DNA of 9,743 bases from an uncultured Cloacibacillus sp. GTDB taxonomy: Bacteria > Synergistota > Synergistia > Synergistales > Synergistaceae. The DNA is taken from positions 1 to 9,743 of the forward strand of contig UQVV01000054.1 of assembly GCA_900544635.1 (NCBI GenBank). The letters are read 5' to 3'. How positions within the stretch are numbered: the first letter of the stretch is position 1; each line of letters opens with the position of its first letter. The translations under genes and the position numbers were made by a program. The notes under the pieces were generated by a model. It was not told the DNA's origin. It did no database searches and saw nothing but the letters and a program-made list of their open reading frames with translations. This document shows positions 1 through 5,297 of the stretch, in pieces.

Positions 1-862
1 CGGCGGGGAGGTTGACGCCGAGCGAGAGCGCGTCGGTGCCAGCGACGACGTCGATTATGCGCTCGCGGAAGGCCATTTCGACGAGGAGCTTTTCTTTCGG
101 GAGCATCGAGCCGAAGTACATGCCGACGCCGCGCAGCATCGTGTCGGGGATTTTCGTGACTTCGAGTATCTCCGCGATTTCGCGCAGGCGCGCGCGCTTG
201 CCGCGGCTTATTTTATGGCGGGTCTTCGCCGTCTGCGCCGCGGCCCATTCGACGCCTTTCTTTGAGAAGGCGAAGATGAGCGCGTCGCGTATCTGCGCGA
301 AGCGCGTGCCGCGCTGTTTGTAGACGAGCTTCGTGACGCGGGCGTTGGTTTCGAAGAGCGCGAAGTCGCGCCGCGCCATCTCCTGTAGGTAGTCGCGCAC
401 TCTTTCGGGATTGCCGAAGGTCGCGGACATGACGAGTATGCGGCTGTCGTCGGAGGTGCGGCGCAGGCCGTCGATGTAGGCGCGCGCGCGCTCCGGGTCG
501 TTGAAGATGAAGTGGAATTCGTCTATGACGACGCTCTGCCCCGGAAGGTGCGCGTATTTGAGCGTGTATATCTCCTGCGTGCAGCAGAGGACGGCGGCCC
601 CGGCGTTTTTCTTGAAGTCGCCCGTTTCGAGGCCGACGTCGAAGCCCATGCCCTTGAGGTCGAGGTAACGTTCGTTCGAGAGCGCCTTTATCGGCGCGGT
701 GAAGATGACGCGCCCTTCCGGCATGCGCGGCGTGCCGTCGCGTTCCATGAGGCCCGCCCAGATGTAGGCGACCCACGTTTTGCCGCTGCCGGTCGGCGCG
801 GATAGTATGGCGCTCTTCCCGTCTATTGCGGCGAGCGCCTTTTCCTGCCATTTGTAAAGCAT
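1..862 (-). CDS. Ski2-like DEAD/DEAH-box superfamily 2 helicase, C-terminus cut by window edge
   Basis: Predicted ATP-dependent RNA or DNA helicase of superfamily 2; 287 residues are visible and the rest lies beyond the left edge. Core motifs appear in order: a W-Q near residue 5, Walker A (motif I) APTGSGKT at 22-29, motif Ia TAPIKALSNER at 55-65, motif II DEFH at 114-117 (a variant of the Ski2-type DEVH), motif III SAT at 146-148, and motif V GTDALSLGVNLPA at 275-287. Motif VI and any C-terminal domain are outside the window. The ATG lies one base after the stop codon of the upstream acetyltransferase gene and has no strong Shine-Dalgarno sequence of its own, so translational coupling is likely. 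In the family, APIKALSNQR-like Ia motifs and DEVH boxes are typical of Ski2/Mtr4-type RNA helicases. Assignment to that branch is inference, the helicase call is firm, and the nucleic acid substrate cannot be told. Confidence 0.86.
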   Translation of the reverse strand, partial: MLYKWQEKALAAIDGKSAILSAPTGSGKTWVAYIWAGLMERDGTPRMPEGRVIFTAPIKALSNERYLDLKGMGFDVGLETGDFKKNAGAAVLCCTQEIYTLKYAHLPGQSVVIDEFHFIFNDPERARAYIDGLRRTSDDSRILVMSATFGNPERVRDYLQEMARRDFALFETNARVTKLVYKQRGTRFAQIRDALIFAFSKKGVEWAAAQTAKTRHKISRGKRARLREIAEILEVTKIPDTMLRGVGMYFGSMLPKEKLLVEMAFRERIIDVVAGTDALSLGVNLPA

Positions 863-863
863 G

Positions 864-1334
864 TTAAAGCTTTATGCGGAGCACGGGCTGCGTCCAGCCG
901 GGGATCTCTTTGCACTCGGTCTCGCCCGCGCGCTCGGCTCCCATGTGTATGTAGAACTCTTCGGAGTTCGGGTCGGAGAGTATGTTGAGCTCCTCGGCCC
1001 CCATCGTCTCGGCTATCTCGCAGGCGTGGAGGAAGAGCTTGCCGCCGAGCCCCGTGCCTATCTCCTCCGGCAGCACCCACATGTGGCGCAGCCACCAGCC
1101 GCCGTTCTTTTTTTCGAGCGCGTAGAAGCCGAGCTTTTCGCCGGTGTCGTCGTGCTCGATGAGGTATGTCGGGTTCGCCTCCACGAAGTCCTGTTTTATG
1201 GTGAGGAGTCCGCGGAAACGGCTCATCACCTCTGACGGGTAGTCCCAGTAGCCTTTCGAACGCCACGCTATGTCGGTCAGCTCTTCGGCCTCCGCCGGTT
1301 TCGCGAGACGTATTCGAACATCGTCGTCGTACAT
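864..1334 (-). CDS. GNAT family N-acetyltransferase
   Basis: A 156-residue protein with the single-domain GNAT fold pattern, predicted to transfer an acetyl group from acetyl-CoA to an unknown amine acceptor in the cytoplasm. The acetyl-CoA pyrophosphate-binding motif A is at 83-99 (RHMWVLPEEIGTGLGGK). It follows a beta-strand region (FYALEKKNGGWWLRHM) and precedes a helix and the NILSDPNSEEFYIHMGAE stretch. Tyr128 there sits where many GNAT enzymes carry the general acid. Length is normal for the family. The ATG start is supported by a purine-rich GGGGGAGAAG about 11 bases upstream. The gene is first of a two-gene unit with the helicase downstream, and is separated from the preceding peptidase gene by a terminator and a candidate promoter. 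The substrate cannot be predicted; the family call is secure. Confidence 0.88.
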   Translation of the reverse strand: MYDDDVRIRLAKPAEAEELTDIAWRSKGYWDYPSEVMSRFRGLLTIKQDFVEANPTYLIEHDDTGEKLGFYALEKKNGGWWLRHMWVLPEEIGTGLGGKLFLHACEIAETMGAEELNILSDPNSEEFYIHMGAERAGETECKEIPGWTQPVLRIKL

Positions 1335-1378
1335 CGTTTTTGTATCTTCTCCCCCGTATGTTTCTCAATTTCCTGGTA

Positions 1379-1409
1379 ATTGTATCACAGAGCGCGCGCT
1401 TCTTGTTAA
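1379..1409 (-). promoter_or_regulatory. Candidate promoter of the acetyltransferase-helicase unit
   Basis: Reading the minus strand, an extended -10 element TGATACAAT occupies 1387-1379. A TTAACA hexamer at 1409-1404 could be the -35, with a 19-base spacer that is longer than ideal; the extended TG may compensate. It lies about 45 bases upstream of the acetyltransferase ATG and downstream of the peptidase terminator, which is where a promoter is needed. This is pattern recognition only. Confidence 0.42.
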
Positions 1410-1444
1410 GCGCGGCGCGAATTGCCGCCTCCGCAAAGAGACGG

Positions 1445-1470
1445 AAAAAGGGAGCCGCGCGGCCCCCTTT
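1445..1470 (-). terminator. Rho-independent terminator of the M20 peptidase gene
   Basis: On the minus strand, six bases after the peptidase stop codon, AAAGGG and CCCTTT (1470-1465 and 1452-1447) enclose a self-complementary GCCGCGCGGC, with one G-T wobble between. Together they form a strong GC-rich stem that runs into a T5 tract (1449-1445). This separates the peptidase transcript from the acetyltransferase-helicase unit. Confidence 0.78.
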
Positions 1471-1475
1471 CGCAG

Positions 1476-3080
1476 TTATCTCTTCGCGATCTCGCGTATC
1501 GCGGCGTACAGAAGCTCGGGCAGCACGTCGAGCGAGTAGCGCAGGTGCAGCCGTTCGTCTTTTTTGTGCGGGGCCTCGCCGCTCGGGCCGAGGTTCATTA
1601 TCGGGACGCCGAGCGCGCGCATTTCGGGAAGCGGCAGACCGTAGAGCTCGCCCCAGCCCGGCGTGTTTTCGGAGAGAGCCTTTACGTCGCCGTCGGAGAT
1701 TTTCGCGCCCGCGTAGCTGAGATCGCAGAGGCCCGCGAAGAGCTCGACCTCCGTCATTTCGAGGCCGTATTTCTCGCGGCAGAGCTTTTCCACGGCGCGC
1801 GCCGCCTCGACTATCTTCGCGTCGCGCGGGTCGCTCGTGAAGTCCGTGCGCGGCGGCATCCACGGCGGCAGGAAGAAGCAGACGGCGTATGGCCCTTCCG
1901 CGCCTGACATGTCCGCGATGAAGTCCACGACGCGGATGCCGCGCATGCGCATGTCGCCGGGCGGCAGGTTCTTTATGAATTCGTCGAGCTCGGCGTCGAA
2001 TTTCTCGCCGCGGCGTCCGCGCGCGAGCGCCTCAAGCTCGCCGAGCGTGTAGACGACGGGTTCGGCTGGGACGAAGCGCGAGCCGTCGTAGCCCATTTCC
2101 GTAAGCGCCTCGCAGGATTCGGCGAGCTGCGCCGACGTTTCGGCAAGCGCGCGGGAGGCGAGGCCCTTCATCTGGTTCATGACCTTTTCGGGCGTGTTGC
2201 CGGTCGTGAAGCAGTTGAAATATGCGTATGCCCTGTCCGGGACGGTGACGCTGTAGTTTTCGCGCAGCACCTTCATGTCGAGGCATATCCACGAGGGCTC
2301 GCAGACGCCGTGCAGCGGGTCCGCGAGATAGCGGTTTCCCTCCGCGGCGCATACGAGGCGCGAGACGGCGAGCGCCGCGGAAAATCCGTCGTAGCAGTTG
2401 CCGACGTGCGCGCCGCGCCCGCGCATGTAGAAGCTCGGCATGAGCTTGCCGAGCGTCCCGAGATAGACCATCGGCCCCACGAGGCCGGACTTGCCGGCCT
2501 CGCCCGGCTCCGTATTCAAAGCCGCAAGAAATTCGAGCCCTTCGTCCTCTATCATACGCGCTATGACGGGCAGAGCGCCGCGCATCCCGGCCGAGGAATT
2601 TTCCTCGTCGCCGACGAACGCCGCGACGACGTTGACGTCGAAGAGCGTCCTGTCCGCCGCGAACTCTTCTATAAGCGCCGCCTCGAGCGCGACGCCGCAC
2701 TTCATATCCATGACGCCGCGTCCGTAGAGCGTATCTTCGTCCGCGCCGAAAATTTCGCCGAGCTTGTCGGTGTCGAAGGCGTGTTCCGCGATGTCGCCGT
2801 AGACCGTCACGTCCACGACGTCGTAGTGGCTCACCATGAGCACCGTGCGCTTCGTCGGCTTCGCCGCGTCGACGCGCGCGACGAGGGACTTCAGCGCGTG
2901 CGGCGAGCCCTCGAGCGGCGTCTCCGCCGTTATCAGATGCGCGGGGTTCTCCGCGAAGTAGGGCAGCTTTTCGAGCCTCGCGCGCAGCCACGCGCCGGGC
3001 GCGCTCTCCTCGGCGCTCTCCGTGACGCTCGGTATCGCGACGAGCTCTTTTATCATTGACAGAAGGTAGTCCCGTTTCAT
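1476..3080 (-). CDS. M20 family metallopeptidase, RocB-like
   Basis: A 534-residue zinc-dependent hydrolase of the M20/M28 (carboxypeptidase G2-like) superfamily. Recognisable residues are: first metal ligand His85 in VSHYDVVDV, bridging Asp125 in GRGVMDMK, Glu159-Glu160 (general base and metal ligand) in FVGDEENSS, Glu191 in LNTEPG, His225 in GAHVG at the lid/dimer position, and final ligand His505 in GPSGEAPHKKDERLH. The long insertions, the LGTLGKLMPSFY stretch and the overall length resemble RocB of Bacillus, an arginine-utilisation protein about 30 residues longer, more than short aminoacylases. An ATG start is supported by GGAGG ten bases upstream. No signal peptide is visible, so it probably acts in the cytoplasm on a peptide or acylated amino acid. 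The gene is monocistronic and diverges from the CoA-transferase operon, which fits amino acid catabolism. The catalytic class is sure; the RocB-like subgroup is likely; the substrate is unknown. Confidence 0.9.
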   Translation of the reverse strand: MKRDYLLSMIKELVAIPSVTESAEESAPGAWLRARLEKLPYFAENPAHLITAETPLEGSPHALKSLVARVDAAKPTKRTVLMVSHYDVVDVTVYGDIAEHAFDTDKLGEIFGADEDTLYGRGVMDMKCGVALEAALIEEFAADRTLFDVNVVAAFVGDEENSSAGMRGALPVIARMIEDEGLEFLAALNTEPGEAGKSGLVGPMVYLGTLGKLMPSFYMRGRGAHVGNCYDGFSAALAVSRLVCAAEGNRYLADPLHGVCEPSWICLDMKVLRENYSVTVPDRAYAYFNCFTTGNTPEKVMNQMKGLASRALAETSAQLAESCEALTEMGYDGSRFVPAEPVVYTLGELEALARGRRGEKFDAELDEFIKNLPPGDMRMRGIRVVDFIADMSGAEGPYAVCFFLPPWMPPRTDFTSDPRDAKIVEAARAVEKLCREKYGLEMTEVELFAGLCDLSYAGAKISDGDVKALSENTPGWGELYGLPLPEMRALGVPIMNLGPSGEAPHKKDERLHLRYSLDVLPELLYAAIREIAKR

Positions 3081-3199
3081 ATTTTTATCGCCTCCGTTTA
3101 CGGCAATGATATCATAAGCGCGGCGCGCGCGCAGATTTTTCTTGACAGAGCGCGGCTCCGCCGTGAAACTTATGTAGGAATCCCGAGAGGAGGCATAAC
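3081..3199. promoter_or_regulatory. Divergent promoter region between the M20 peptidase and the CoA-transferase operon
   Basis: This 119-base spacer must drive both directions. On the plus strand a consensus TTGACA -35 is at 3142-3147. No good -10 is found at 17 bases (GAAACT), and the best alternatives are AAACTT at 18 or TATGTA further away. AGGAGG at 3188-3193 is an ideal ribosome site six bases before a GTG start at 3200. On the minus strand TATGAT (3116-3111) could be a -10 for the peptidase. A 10-bp perfect palindrome, ATGATATCAT (3106-3115), overlaps that -10 and is a possible operator. The hexamers and the palindrome are seen; their roles are inferred. Confidence 0.42.
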
Positions 3200-3907
3200 G
3201 TGGCGAAACCTTTCATAAAACCGGTAATCTCGCCCGAGGAGGCGGCGGCCCTCGTAAAGCCAGGCGCGTCGCTGATGGTCGGCGGCTTCAACTACGGCGG
3301 CGCGCCCTACACTCTGATAGATGCGCTCTGCGCCGCGGGCACGCGGGAGATAAATTTAATCTGCGTGGACACGAGCTGGTACAACGACAAAGAGCCGGAG
3401 CCGGTCGGCGTCGCGCGGCTCGTCGTCAACGGGCAGCTCGGCTCGCTCGTCGCGTCGCACATCGGCCTCAACAGAAGGACGCAGGAGCTTTACACTAAGG
3501 GCGAGCTAATGGTCGAGCTGATACCGATGGGGACCTTCGTCGAGCGCATACGCGCGGGCGGCGCGGGGCTCGGCGGCGTGCTGACGCCGGTCGGAGTCGG
3601 CACGGTCTACGAAGAGGGGCGCGACACGATAGAGCTCGACGGGCGGCGCTACATCGTCGAACGCGCGCTGACCGCCGACGTCGCCTTCATAAAGGCGCAC
3701 GCCGCGGACGAGGCCGGAAACCTCACCTACTTCGGCACAAACAGGAACTTCAACCCGACGATGGCGACGGCGGCGAAAATCGTCGTCGCGGAGGTCGACG
3801 AGATAAAGCCGCTCGGCGCGATAGCCCCGGACGAGGTCGTGACGCCGGGCATATTCGTCGACGCGCTCGTGATGAAAAAGGAGGGCGGCTATGCTTCCAG
3901 AACTTAG
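3200..3907 (+). CDS. CoA-transferase subunit A (3-oxoacid/acetoacetate class I family)
   Basis: The 235-residue alpha subunit of a heterodimeric family I CoA-transferase, which moves CoA between an acyl-CoA and a free carboxylate by way of the glutamyl-CoA intermediate on subunit B. It carries the family I signature GGFNYGGAP (residues 28-36). Conserved blocks follow: GGVLTPVGVGTVYEEG (125-140), ADVAFIKAHAADEAGNL (159-175), NRNFNPTMA (181-189), and the TPGIFVD end motif (215-221). Length is normal for AtoD/ScoA/CtfA-type subunits. The GTG start is chosen because AGGAGG lies six bases upstream. The end overlaps subunit B by 17 bases, so the two are co-translated. Substrate could be acetoacetate, butyrate or a branched or oxo acid from amino acid breakdown; no neighbouring thiolase or dehydrogenase is present to decide. 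Family is certain, substrate is not. Confidence 0.94.
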   Translation: MAKPFIKPVISPEEAAALVKPGASLMVGGFNYGGAPYTLIDALCAAGTREINLICVDTSWYNDKEPEPVGVARLVVNGQLGSLVASHIGLNRRTQELYTKGELMVELIPMGTFVERIRAGGAGLGGVLTPVGVGTVYEEGRDTIELDGRRYIVERALTADVAFIKAHAADEAGNLTYFGTNRNFNPTMATAAKIVVAEVDEIKPLGAIAPDEVVTPGIFVDALVMKKEGGYASRT

Positions 3908-4559
3908 CGAAAGCGAGGCCCGCGCGCGCATAGCGCGCGTCATCGCCTCTGAGCTCGAGGACGGCGCGCTCGTCAACCTCGGCATCGGAATCCCGCAGCT
4001 CGTGCCGCACTACCTGCCCAAGGACGTGCGCGTCATACTGCAGACGGAAAACGGCGTGATAAACGCGGGGCCGTCCGCGGACAAAAACGACCTGCGCGTC
4101 ATAGACGCGGGCGGCGCGCCCGTGCGCGTGCTGCCGGGCGGCGCGCTCGTCTCCGCCGAGCTGAGCTTCGCGATAATGCGCGGCGGCCACGTCGACGTCA
4201 CGGTGCTCGGCGCGCTCGAGGTGGACGGCGATGGCAGCATCGCGAACTGGATGATCCCGCAGCTGCGCGTCCCCGGAATGGGCGGCGCGATGGACATCGT
4301 CGCGGGCGCGAAGAAGGTCTACGCCGCGACGCGCCACTTCGACAAAAACGGCAAATGCAAGCTCGTGAAGAAATGCTCGCTCCCGCTCACAGGCCGCGGA
4401 GCAGTAGACGTAATCGTGACGGAATACTGCGTCGTGCGCAACACCTACGGACGCATGGCGCTCACCGACATCGCGGAGGACGTGAGCATCAAAGAGCTTC
4501 TCGACAAAACTAAGATGCGCCTCGACGTAAGCGCCGGACTCGTGCGGCGGAGGTTTTGA
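3891..4559 (+). CDS. CoA-transferase subunit B (3-oxoacid/acetoacetate class I family)
   Basis: The 222-residue beta subunit holding the catalytic glutamate. The family I active-site motif appears as LQTENGVIN, with Glu53 as the expected residue that forms the glutamyl-CoA thioester. The usual S-E-N-G is T-E-N-G here, and the residue after the hydrophobic pair is Asn where Gly or Ala is usual. Other conserved blocks are LVNLGIGIP (28-36), GGALVSAELSFAIMRGGHVD (about 84-103), a LGALEVDGDGSIANWMIP stretch and VPGMGGAMD. The ATG has AAGGAGGG (3879-3886) four bases upstream, inside the end of subunit A. The two genes form one AtoDA-like enzyme. The downstream reading frame begins one base after its stop codon. 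Confidence 0.94.
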   Translation: MLPELSESEARARIARVIASELEDGALVNLGIGIPQLVPHYLPKDVRVILQTENGVINAGPSADKNDLRVIDAGGAPVRVLPGGALVSAELSFAIMRGGHVDVTVLGALEVDGDGSIANWMIPQLRVPGMGGAMDIVAGAKKVYAATRHFDKNGKCKLVKKCSLPLTGRGAVDVIVTEYCVVRNTYGRMALTDIAEDVSIKELLDKTKMRLDVSAGLVRRRF

Positions 4560-4560
4560 G

Positions 4561-4734
4561 ATGGATAGAACGGGTACAATAGACACATCCATAGGAGAAA
4601 GCCGAGAGCAGCCTAAAAAAGCTCCAAGCGGACGCCGGAGGCGTACGATTGCGGAACTGTTTCAAAATTATGTCGGAGAGTACAGTCCGTCAGAAATCGA
4701 GTGGGGAGAGCCGCGCGGACGCGAAATATGGTAA
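4561..4734 (+). pseudogene. Orphan C-terminal tail of a MazE/AbrB-type antitoxin (57 codons)
   Basis: A reading frame of 57 residues starts one base after the CoA-transferase stop, with a good GGAGG (4549-4553) seven bases before the ATG, so it is probably translated by coupling. The second half, RRRRTIAELFQNYVGEYSPS followed by EIEWGEP and a final GREIW, resembles the toxin-binding tail of AbrB/MazE-family antitoxins, which commonly run (K/R)-R-x-T-I-E-E-L-F, G-Y-x-G-E-Y, W-G-x-P-V-G-x-E-V-W. The AbrB swapped-hairpin DNA-binding domain that should precede it is absent: the first ~24 residues are low-complexity and polar. An ATG at 4728 overlaps the end, as expected for a partner toxin gene, but that frame stops after four codons (MVTE). 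I call it a truncated antitoxin. A small fused or repurposed protein is possible. The homology is recalled from family patterns and was not searched. Confidence 0.56.
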
Positions 4735-4741
4735 CGGAATA

Positions 4742-4759
4742 ACAAATACGCTTCATCGA
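4742..4759 (+). repeat. Left copy of an imperfect direct repeat flanking the repeat-filled insert
   Basis: ACAAATACGCTTCATCGA here matches ACAAAAATACCGCTTCATCGA at 5193-5213, apart from three missing bases; the last ten bases are identical. The right copy lies in the toxin-like fragment, where it encodes a KYRFIE stretch. The pair brackets about 430 bases holding all three hairpins and the MITE-like element. It may mark duplication of relic toxin sequence or an old insertion. Confidence 0.45.
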
Positions 4760-4792
4760 TAAGCACAACGTTATAAGCAAAACTGCACTCTT

Positions 4793-4824
4793 CGTCACTC
4801 CGCGCCTGACACGGAGTCCAGCGT
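4793..4824 (+). repeat. Palindromic hairpin repeat, unit A
   Basis: CGTCACTCCGCGCCTGACAC then GGAGTCCAGCG forms a 6-bp stem, ACTCCG (4797-4802) with CGGAGT (4812-4817), and a 9-base loop. The flanks CGTCA on the left and TCYAGCG on the right recur in unit B. A T5 run follows a few bases downstream (4824-4828), so this unit may also act as a weak terminator for the CoA-transferase transcript, which otherwise has none visible. Confidence 0.5.
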
Positions 4825-4860
4825 TTTTGAGTTCTCATGCGTTACGGTGTTGAAAGCCGC

Positions 4861-4890
4861 TAGATGCCGCGTCGGAGCGCGGCATGACGA
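4861..4890 (-). repeat. Palindromic hairpin repeat, unit B (opposite orientation)
   Basis: A perfect 8-bp stem, ATGCCGCG (4864-4871) with CGCGGCAT (4878-4885), has a 6-base loop TCGGAG. Read on the minus strand it is CGTCA, then the stem, then TCTAGCG, matching the plan of unit A. The GTCAT-GCC start also matches unit C. The pattern resembles short dispersed palindromic repeats found between genes in many bacterial genomes. Confidence 0.6.
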
Positions 4891-4923
4891 GAATGACGTA
4901 TTGCTTGCTAAGTTTAGTCACTA

Positions 4924-5169
4924 TATAGTCACTTAACTACACAACAAAAACTATGTCATGCCAGCAATGCTTCTGCGCCCGATGGTGCGGGGCGGGCCCG
5001 CTGGCATCTCCGTCGCTTATCGTTAGAGGCAGAAACGAAGCGTATAAGGCACTATCTCGTCTCTAGCGTTCTAGGATGGAGGCTCCCGTGCAGGAACATC
5101 ACGGGACAGGTTCTGACCAGAAAATTGTCAGAGCGACATAATGTTTTGTTGTTTAGTTAATTGACTATA
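4924..5169. mobile_element. MITE-like element, 246 bp, with ~34-bp imperfect terminal inverted repeats
   Basis: The left end (4924-4957) and the reverse complement of the right end (5169-5135) align as TATAGTCA(C/A)TTAACTA, then (C/A)ACAACAAAA, then a 2-3 base variable spot, then TATGTC: about 30 matches over 34-35 positions. Both ends start with TATA, so insertion at TA with a TA duplication is possible (element 4926-5167 if so), as made by IS630/Tc1-mariner transposases. The interior has no coding capacity. It holds hairpin unit C, a 7-bp stem (5084-5090 with 5100-5106) and a 6-bp stem near the right end (5112-5117 with 5127-5132). It would have to be mobilised by a transposase elsewhere in the genome; none is in this window. 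The inverted repeats are seen; mobility is inferred. Confidence 0.62.
4955..5011 (+). repeat. Palindromic hairpin repeat, unit C, inside the MITE-like element
   Basis: GTCATGCCAGC and GCTGGCATCTCC form a perfect 8-bp stem, ATGCCAGC (4958-4965) with GCTGGCAT (5000-5007). It encloses a 34-base GC-rich loop that itself contains GGGCCC and partly self-complementary GC segments. The outer GTCAT-GCC and GGCAT-CT edges match unit B, so the three units look like variants of one palindromic family. This one lies directly against the left terminal repeat. Confidence 0.5.
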
Positions 5170-5192
5170 AACAAACAAATTACAGCGTACTC

Positions 5193-5213
5193 ACAAAAAT
5201 ACCGCTTCATCGA
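5193..5213 (+). repeat. Right copy of the imperfect direct repeat
   Basis: ACAAAAATACCGCTTCATCG plus A is the fuller copy of the sequence at 4742-4759. Short inverted versions, GAAGCGTAT at 5037-5045 inside the element and GAAGCGGTAT at 5248-5257, also occur in this patch. Confidence 0.45.
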
Positions 5214-5258
5214 GCGCGCGCCGAAAGAGATCCTCGACGCGGCACTTGAAGCGGTATT
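5194..5258 (-). terminator. Long stem-loop, candidate terminator of the reductase pair
   Basis: On the minus strand, about 40 bases after the reductase stop codon, AATACCGCTTC (5258-5248) pairs perfectly over 11 bp with GAAGCGGTATT (5208-5198) and is followed by a T-run (5199-5195). The 39-base loop contains a second short stem (TCGAG with CTCGA). The loop is long for a standard intrinsic terminator, and the same bases are coding in the toxin-like fragment on the other strand. The assignment is therefore moderate. Confidence 0.48.
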
Positions 5259-5297
5259 CTCTGAAATCGAAATTTTCTGCGCCGACTGAAATTCCGC

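Larger units (their letters stand above)
5161..5289 (+). pseudogene. Probable C-terminal remnant of a MazF/PemK-type toxin
   Basis: An open frame of up to 42 residues runs to TGA at 5287-5289. It begins (TTG at 5161) inside the right terminal repeat of the MITE-like element, so a native start is missing. From residue 13, KYRFIERAPKEILDAALEAV resembles the last helix of MazF/PemK ribonuclease toxins, whose C-termini commonly read (K/E)FI-E-K-A-P-x-E-(V/I)-L-x-E-V-L. Codon use is GC3-rich, like real genes here. It lies downstream of the antitoxin tail on the same strand, as expected for mazE-mazF order. Removing the 246-bp element, the distance from the ATG at 4728 to this stop is about 316 bases, close to a MazF-sized gene. 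However, the 4735-4923 stretch does not read as MazF. The fragment lacks the catalytic core and cannot be active. Similarity is judged from memory of the family. Confidence 0.45.

Noticed and set aside
213..1863. Long minus-strand frames (213-851, 823-1863) overlapping the helicase, acetyltransferase and peptidase
   Set aside because: Arg/Ala-rich out-of-frame translations. The true frames in the same places carry helicase, GNAT and M20 motifs.
2032..3059. Open frames of 319 codons (minus, 2032-2991) and 249 codons (plus, 2310-3059) within the peptidase gene
   Set aside because: Out-of-frame or antisense to an M20 gene whose catalytic residues are intact; compositionally biased.
4613..4798. 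A 61-codon minus-strand frame with a hydrophobic start
   Set aside because: No ribosome binding site, antisense to the antitoxin tail, no family pattern; it arises in AT-richer sequence.
4793..5011. Clustered hairpins considered as a CRISPR array or integron attC site
   Set aside because: Units differ in orientation, length and spacing, have no unique spacers of regular size, and no cas or integrase gene is present.
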